Assembly: GCA_002378125.1 (NCBI GenBank)
Contig: DFRF01000189.1
Location: 4,977 to 14,468, forward strand
Length of the DNA: 9,492 bases
Direction of reading: 5' to 3'
Source of the DNA: Rhodospirillaceae bacterium UBA3470
Lineage (GTDB): Bacteria > Pseudomonadota > Alphaproteobacteria > Rhodospirillales > Casp-alpha2
Translations under genes and position numbers: made by a program
In this document: positions 6,114 through 9,492 of the stretch, one piece after another
How positions within the stretch are numbered: the stretch's first letter is position 1
How the letters are laid out: each line of letters starts with the position of its first letter
The notes under the pieces: generated by a model
Seen by the model: the letters and a program-made list of their open reading frames with translations, nothing else
The model's database searches: none
What the model was told of the DNA's origin: nothing

Positions 6114-7274
6114 GTGAACGAAAAGAAATTAAATCTGGACCTTAATCTGGTTGATGTTCCAGCGTCCCGAGAATCGGTTTCCCTGCTCGGCGTCGATCGC
6201 GCCATGGCGGAAATTCGCCGCGGACGGTTTGTCGCCATTCGTGGTGCCAATGGCGCCGCTGTGATAGCCCAGGCGGCCGAAGGTCTAGATGCGGATAGTT
6301 TTCGCGCTCTGGCGGCCATCTCGGGGGGGACGCCGGCCTTAACGATAACGGCGCGCCGCGCCGTCGTATTGGGCCTAGGCGAACCAGAAAGCAAGACAGT
6401 CACATTATTGACGGAGCCGCCGCTTAGCATCGAAACGGCGCAGGCCATCGCGGATCCTTTGGCCGAGTTCGATCTTAGCGCTCTAAAGGTCTCCAGTCGG
6501 AACGCCACGACCTATGACGGCGAGAGCGCGGCGGTAATCTTGACCAAGCTGGCGCGCCTGTTGCCGTCCGCAGTCACGGCGCCGATCGTATCCCCCGACG
6601 CCGAAGACCTCGCGCGCTGGGCACTACGTCACGATACGGTGCTCATCGATGCAGGGGACATCTTTCAGTATGAGCGCACGACTGCTCGTTCGCTAAGCCT
6701 AGTCAGCGAAGCGCGTGTGCCACTTGCGGATGCGGAAGATACCCGCATTGCCGCCTTCCGGCCACAGGATGGCGGGATCGAGCATTTGGCCATCATAATC
6801 GGATCACCCAACCCCAGGGAACCTGTGCTGACCCGCATACACTCTGAATGCTTTACCGGCGACCTCCTGGGCTCCCTGCGTTGCGATTGCGGCGATCAAT
6901 TGCGCGGCGCCATCGCCGAGATTTCAGCCACCGGCGCCGGCGTTCTTTTATACCTGGCACAAGAGGGCCGTGGCATTGGCCTCGTCAACAAGCTTCGTGC
7001 TTACACGCTACAAGACGACGGCTTCGATACTATCGATGCCAATGAGCAACTTGGTTTCGACGCCGATGAACGGGTTTTCCTTCCAGCGGCGCGTATGCTT
7101 CAGATTCTTGGCTTCAACAGGGTCAATTTGATGTCCAACAACCCGCAAAAGGTGGCGGGTCTAGAGGCCTGCGGTATCCATGTGACCGAACGTGTGACGC
7201 ATGCCTTCCCATCCAACAAGCACAATGAGGGCTATCTGCGGACTAAAGTGGCCCGCGGCGGACACCTGTTCTAG
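6114..7274 (+). CDS. ribA: GTP cyclohydrolase II with degenerate N-terminal domain
   Basis: 386 residues. The C-terminal ~180 form a GTP cyclohydrolase II, which opens the GTP imidazole ring in the first step of riboflavin synthesis. Zinc ligands are Cys246, Cys257 and Cys259 (SECFTGDLLGSLRCDCG). LAQEGRGIGL lies at 281-290, Tyr297 in RAYTLQD corresponds to E. coli Tyr105, and Asp318/Arg320 in GFDADER to Asp126/Arg128. MSNNPQKVAGL is at 340-350, and the protein ends in the usual GHLF. The first ~190 residues resemble RibB (DHBP synthase) only loosely: AMAEIRRGRFVAI and AISGGTPALTIT fit its start, but the acidic DDEDRENEGDL-type catalytic loop is replaced by RGANGAAVIAQ. This half therefore probably has no DHBP synthase activity, and RibB should be encoded elsewhere. 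Such long RibA forms are, as I recall, usual in this bacterial group. The GTG start has no clear Shine-Dalgarno motif; see the leader ORF just upstream. Confidence 0.93.
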   Translation: MNEKKLNLDLNLVDVPASRESVSLLGVDRAMAEIRRGRFVAIRGANGAAVIAQAAEGLDADSFRALAAISGGTPALTITARRAVVLGLGEPESKTVTLLTEPPLSIETAQAIADPLAEFDLSALKVSSRNATTYDGESAAVILTKLARLLPSAVTAPIVSPDAEDLARWALRHDTVLIDAGDIFQYERTTARSLSLVSEARVPLADAEDTRIAAFRPQDGGIEHLAIIIGSPNPREPVLTRIHSECFTGDLLGSLRCDCGDQLRGAIAEISATGAGVLLYLAQEGRGIGLVNKLRAYTLQDDGFDTIDANEQLGFDADERVFLPAARMLQILGFNRVNLMSNNPQKVAGLEACGIHVTERVTHAFPSNKHNEGYLRTKVARGGHLF

Positions 7275-7283
7275 TGGCAGAAG

Positions 7284-7313
7284 CCGGCAAGACTTGCCGG
7301 ATGGGGGGTTTTT
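7284..7313 (+). terminator. Intrinsic terminator after ribA
   Basis: CCGGCAAG (7284-7291) and CTTGCCGG (7293-7300) form a GC-rich hairpin; in practice a 6-bp stem with a 5-nt loop. It is followed by ATGGGGGG and a run of five T (7309-7313). It begins 9 nt after the ribA stop, the expected place for a rho-independent terminator. The G-rich gap before the T-run makes it less than ideal. Confidence 0.6.
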
Positions 7314-7378
7314 CAGAGTCTGGGAGCCTCTAACCTATTGATTTAACAGTCTATGTTTGGGCATATCTTTTGCATGCA

Positions 7379-7399
7379 TTTTTTCACATAGTGACAAAA
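7379..7399. promoter_or_regulatory. Inverted repeat upstream of the uncharacterised gene (candidate operator)
   Basis: TTTTTTCAC (7379-7387) and GTGACAAAA (7391-7399) are reverse complements at 8 of 9 positions around ATA. It lies in an AT-rich leader 27 nt before the ATG at 7426. The palindrome TGCATGCA (7371-7378) is directly adjacent. A regulator binding site or an mRNA hairpin are both possible. A TTGATT box at 7338-7343 with a poor -10 at about 7361 is the only promoter-like pair I saw. Confidence 0.35.
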
Positions 7400-7425
7400 G
7401 AAAAAATTAAAGACGAGAAGATCAA

Positions 7426-8163
7426 ATGATGTCCACTTCGCAAGCCATGCTGCCCTCGCTGGATAGATCGGTCGCGGCTTCAAGCCCAGCGCAAGCCGTC
7501 AACTCAACCAAAACCGAGGGCAAGGCCTTTCATCCGTTCGGTGAAGACGGCTTTTCCTTCCTTGACCTGATCGACGTGGTTAACCCGCTGCACCACATTC
7601 CCGTGGTTGGCCCCTTGTATCGCGACATCACCGGCGACGAAATCGACCTGCTGCCGCAGATCACTGGCTCAACCCTATTCTTTGGACCCATTGGGGCCGG
7701 GTTAGCGGCGGTCGACGTGGTGCTGAAAGAAACCACCGGCAGTGATACGGGCGATCACATCCTCGCCATGCTCCGTAATCCGACCACCACTCAGGCCATC
7801 GAAACCACGACGACCCGAACGATCGGCTCCGACAGTTCCGATCCCATTGACGCCTGGCTTCACGCGGAAGCAACTTATAACGAACAGTTTGCGGCAGACC
7901 AGGAGCCCAATCCGGTGACGCCGAAATCCACCGTACCGACGCCTTCCCTAACAACCACAGTTGCGGGTTCAGTTTTAGCCTGGGCGCAAGCGGAGAATGC
8001 CTACCGGGCGGGACTAGCCACCCGACAGAGCGCCAGCACCGCGCCCACATCACCGCGGCCAGAACAGGGGGGTGCCGTTGATGTCGCCCTTGGCGCGCTG
8101 GCCCGCTATGACGACCACAAGGCTGAAGCGCCTTCCCACAGCCACCTAGTCACCGTAAACTGA
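7426..8163 (+). CDS. Uncharacterised alphaproteobacterial protein with Ala/Tyr repeats
   Basis: 245 residues of unknown function. There is no signal peptide and no standard transmembrane helix. A folded core spans about 42-116: FSFLDLIDVVNPLHHIPVV, then LYRDITGDEIDLLPQITG, then a Gly-rich hydrophobic segment (LFFGPIGAGLAAVDVVL, 84-100) and a short helix. I recall proteins annotated only as hypothetical in Rhodospirillales with the same NPLxHIPVV...YRxITGDEI pattern. The rest is Thr/Pro/Ser-rich and probably disordered (120-138, 160-180, 200-215). It is punctuated by a repeated helix: AWLHAEATYNEQFAADQ (143-159), AWAQAENAYRAGLATRQ (185-201) and a weaker copy ALGALARYDDHKAEA (221-235). The ATG at 7426 follows GAGAAG at a suitable distance; a second ATG comes directly after it. 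An L,D-transpeptidase gene follows after 31 nt, so a shared transcript and an envelope-related role are possible but unproven. Confidence 0.8.
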   Translation: MMSTSQAMLPSLDRSVAASSPAQAVNSTKTEGKAFHPFGEDGFSFLDLIDVVNPLHHIPVVGPLYRDITGDEIDLLPQITGSTLFFGPIGAGLAAVDVVLKETTGSDTGDHILAMLRNPTTTQAIETTTTRTIGSDSSDPIDAWLHAEATYNEQFAADQEPNPVTPKSTVPTPSLTTTVAGSVLAWAQAENAYRAGLATRQSASTAPTSPRPEQGGAVDVALGALARYDDHKAEAPSHSHLVTVN

Positions 8164-8194
8164 CATTTCGATTTCAAAGAACGGGCCTGCGAAG

Positions 8195-8722
8195 ATGGAG
8201 CCGCCGGCGTCAGAGCCCCGAGTCCTTCGAATTGCGCCACCGGATCAACTCATCTGGAACGGCCAGGCCTATCCGTGTGCGCTCGGCAAGGGCGGCATCC
8301 GCGACGATAAGCGCGAAGGCGATGGCGCGACACCTGTTGGCTGCTTCTCTCTACGGCGGCTTTTCTATCGCTCGGACCGACTGCCGGCCCCGGAAACGGG
8401 TCTGATCGTCCAGGCTCTGAGGCCCGAAGACGGATGGTGCGACGATCCCACCCACCACGCCTACAATCAATTGGTCACCCGGCCGTTTTTAGCAAGCCAT
8501 GAACAGTTGTGGCGTGACGACCATGTCTACGATTTGATCGTCCAGGTCGGCTATAACGACGATCCTATCCGCGCGGGCCATGGCAGTGCCATTTTCATAC
8601 ACATCGCGCGGCCCAATTACGTGGCGACTGAAGGCTGCGTAGCGCTCCACCTCAATCATTTGCTTGAGATTCTTCGCGGTTGTGGGCCGGAGACGGCTCT
8701 CGCTATTCCGGCGCCGACCTGA
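8195..8722 (+). CDS. L,D-transpeptidase (YkuD) family protein
   Basis: 175 residues forming essentially one YkuD catalytic domain. The opening WNGQAYPCALGKGGIRDDK and EGDGATPVGCFSLRRLFYR match the beta-strand and G-x-TPxG region typical of the family. The catalytic part is HGSAIFIHIARP with His136 and, eleven residues on, TEGCVAL with Cys148 as nucleophile. The usual Arg after the Cys motif is not present; Ala150-Leu151 stand there, as in the shorter subgroup I recall from alphaproteobacteria. L,D-transpeptidases make 3-3 peptidoglycan cross-links, attach proteins to peptidoglycan, or exchange D-amino acids. Which applies here cannot be read from sequence. No signal peptide is visible although the substrate would be periplasmic. 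GAAG sits directly before the ATG, so the start is uncertain. The 3' end overlaps the convergent yggS by 20 nt. Confidence 0.88.
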   Translation: MEPPASEPRVLRIAPPDQLIWNGQAYPCALGKGGIRDDKREGDGATPVGCFSLRRLFYRSDRLPAPETGLIVQALRPEDGWCDDPTHHAYNQLVTRPFLASHEQLWRDDHVYDLIVQVGYNDDPIRAGHGSAIFIHIARPNYVATEGCVALHLNHLLEILRGCGPETALAIPAPT

Positions 8723-9410
8723 GTTTCGGGCGCTGACCAAATATGGCCGTGCCGACTCGCACATGAGTGGCACCGAACCGCACAGCGGTCTCAAAATCAC
8801 CGCTCATGCCCATGCTAATCCGATCAAGACCGCTGCGAGCCGCGATTTCAGCAAGCAGGCCGAAGTACAAACCGGCTTCCTCATCGGCCGGCGGAATGCA
8901 CATAAGGCCAACAATTGGCAGATCCATCGTGTCACGGCATTCCGCTATAAAACCATCCGCCTCGCGGGGCCGTATGCCCGCTTTCTGAGGCTCTTCGCCG
9001 ATGTTAATTTGAATGAAGCACTCCACCTGGCGGCCCTGGGCGTCAAACTCACGAGCCAGGGCCCGAGCTAGTTTTAGCCGGTCGAGGGTTTGGATCCCAT
9101 GGTACAACTGGACGGCGCGCTTAACCTTGTTCGACTGCAGCGGGCCGACAAGATGCAGCCGCACGTCTGGCGCACCCTCGAGCAGGGCCGGCCATTTGGC
9201 TTCAGATTCCTGGACCCGGTTCTCGCCAAACAGACGGTGTCCGGCAGTGATGGCATCGGCAATTCGGTCTACGCCATGGGTCTTGCTAATAGCGACCAAG
9301 GCAACGGTTTCCGGGTCGCGGCCCGCTGCGTGCGCTGCCTCATCAATCCTGGTCTTGACGGCGCGAAGATTTTGGAGAATGTCTGCTGGGTTTGAATTTT
9401 CTGCCGTCAT
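8703..9410 (-). CDS. yggS: Pyridoxal phosphate homeostasis protein YggS
   Basis: 235 residues from the preferred ATG, the normal length for the YggS/PLPBP/PROSC family. It is a single-domain TIM-barrel PLP carrier in the cytoplasm that keeps the vitamin B6 pool balanced and has no known catalysis. PLP would bind Lys43 in LVAISKTHG. Other family marks are FGENRVQE (61-68), LHLVGPLQSNK (85-95), IQINIGEE (133-140), GLMCIPP (168-174), SMGMSGDFETA (199-209, phosphate-binding) and VRVGTAIFG (217-225). Starting at the upstream GTG (9420-9422) would add four residues, but that GTG lies inside AGGTG, the Shine-Dalgarno motif serving the ATG. The stop lies within the convergent L,D-transpeptidase gene. 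A divergent gene probably starts 29 bp upstream. Confidence 0.94.
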   Translation of the reverse strand: MTAENSNPADILQNLRAVKTRIDEAAHAAGRDPETVALVAISKTHGVDRIADAITAGHRLFGENRVQESEAKWPALLEGAPDVRLHLVGPLQSNKVKRAVQLYHGIQTLDRLKLARALAREFDAQGRQVECFIQINIGEEPQKAGIRPREADGFIAECRDTMDLPIVGLMCIPPADEEAGLYFGLLAEIAARSGLDRISMGMSGDFETAVRFGATHVRVGTAIFGQRPKLRSAPE

Positions 9411-9419
9411 AATGAATGT

Positions 9420-9424
9420 CACCT
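9420..9424 (-). promoter_or_regulatory. yggS: Ribosome binding site that sets the yggS start
   Basis: On the minus strand AGGTG stands 9 nt before ATG (9408-9410). It contains the competing GTG codon, which has no Shine-Dalgarno motif of its own at proper distance. This favours ATG as the start. Confidence 0.55.
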
Positions 9425-9439
9425 ATTGATCGTGAGCGA

Positions 9440-9492
9440 ATGCCCGACACGCTAACAGACCTAGTCCGAACCCTCAATTTGACCTTCGGGCC
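9440..9492 (+). CDS. Start of an unidentified gene (partial)
   Basis: ATG at 9440-9442 opens a frame that remains open to the window edge: MPDTLTDLVRTLNLTFG, 17 codons. It is divergent from yggS. GAGCG just upstream is a poor ribosome binding site, and a nearby GTG frame (9432) ends at once. I recall thiamine phosphate synthase-like genes next to yggS in some alphaproteobacteria whose N-termini have an Ala-Leu-Asn or Thr-Leu-Asn motif like this, but 17 residues cannot establish it. Confidence 0.4.
   Translation, partial: MPDTLTDLVRTLNLTFG

Noticed and set aside
1..9492. Mobile element, CRISPR array, prophage or defence system
   Set aside because: No transposase, integrase, direct-repeat array or terminal inverted repeats were seen; apart from one uncharacterised protein, the complete genes are common chromosomal ones.

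Overview
The window reads as ordinary chromosome from a moderately GC-rich alphaproteobacterium, probably Rhodospirillales-like. The reasons are the glnK-amtB pair, an ftsK-lolA pair followed by the relic of an xthA-type nuclease gene, a long-form RibA with a degenerate N-terminal domain, and an uncharacterised protein whose central domain I associate with this group. Gene order and protein resemblance were judged from memory, without a database search. No mobile element, CRISPR array, tRNA or rRNA was seen.

Layout. 1-243 is the 3' part of glnK (P-II signalling protein), followed after 9 nt by amtB (253-1617, ammonium channel). A 121-nt gap holds two tandem hairpins. ftsK (1739-4189, DNA translocase) and lolA (4239-4892, lipoprotein chaperone) follow on the same strand. 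4893-5283 has no intact gene. It is AT-rich near lolA and then carries the last ~45 codons of an exonuclease III (xthA) gene, interrupted by an in-frame TGA. An OmpR/PhoB-type response regulator lies on the minus strand (5284-5973) and meets that remnant tail to tail. Plus-strand genes then resume: a possible five-codon leader, ribA (6114-7274), an intrinsic terminator, an uncharacterised protein (7426-8163) and an L,D-transpeptidase (8195-8722). The yggS gene (minus, 8703-9410) overlaps the 3' end of the transpeptidase gene by 20 nt. A partial plus-strand gene probably starts at 9440.

Functionally the window mixes nitrogen sensing and ammonium uptake (GlnK/AmtB), cell-division and envelope work (FtsK, LolA, L,D-transpeptidase), and cofactor metabolism (RibA for riboflavin, YggS for pyridoxal phosphate). 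I see no convincing previously undescribed system. The items most worth a second look are the decayed xthA with its in-frame TGA, the response regulator whose conserved switch Thr/Ser is Met84, the leader mini-ORF before ribA, and the uncharacterised repeat-bearing protein with an inverted repeat just upstream.
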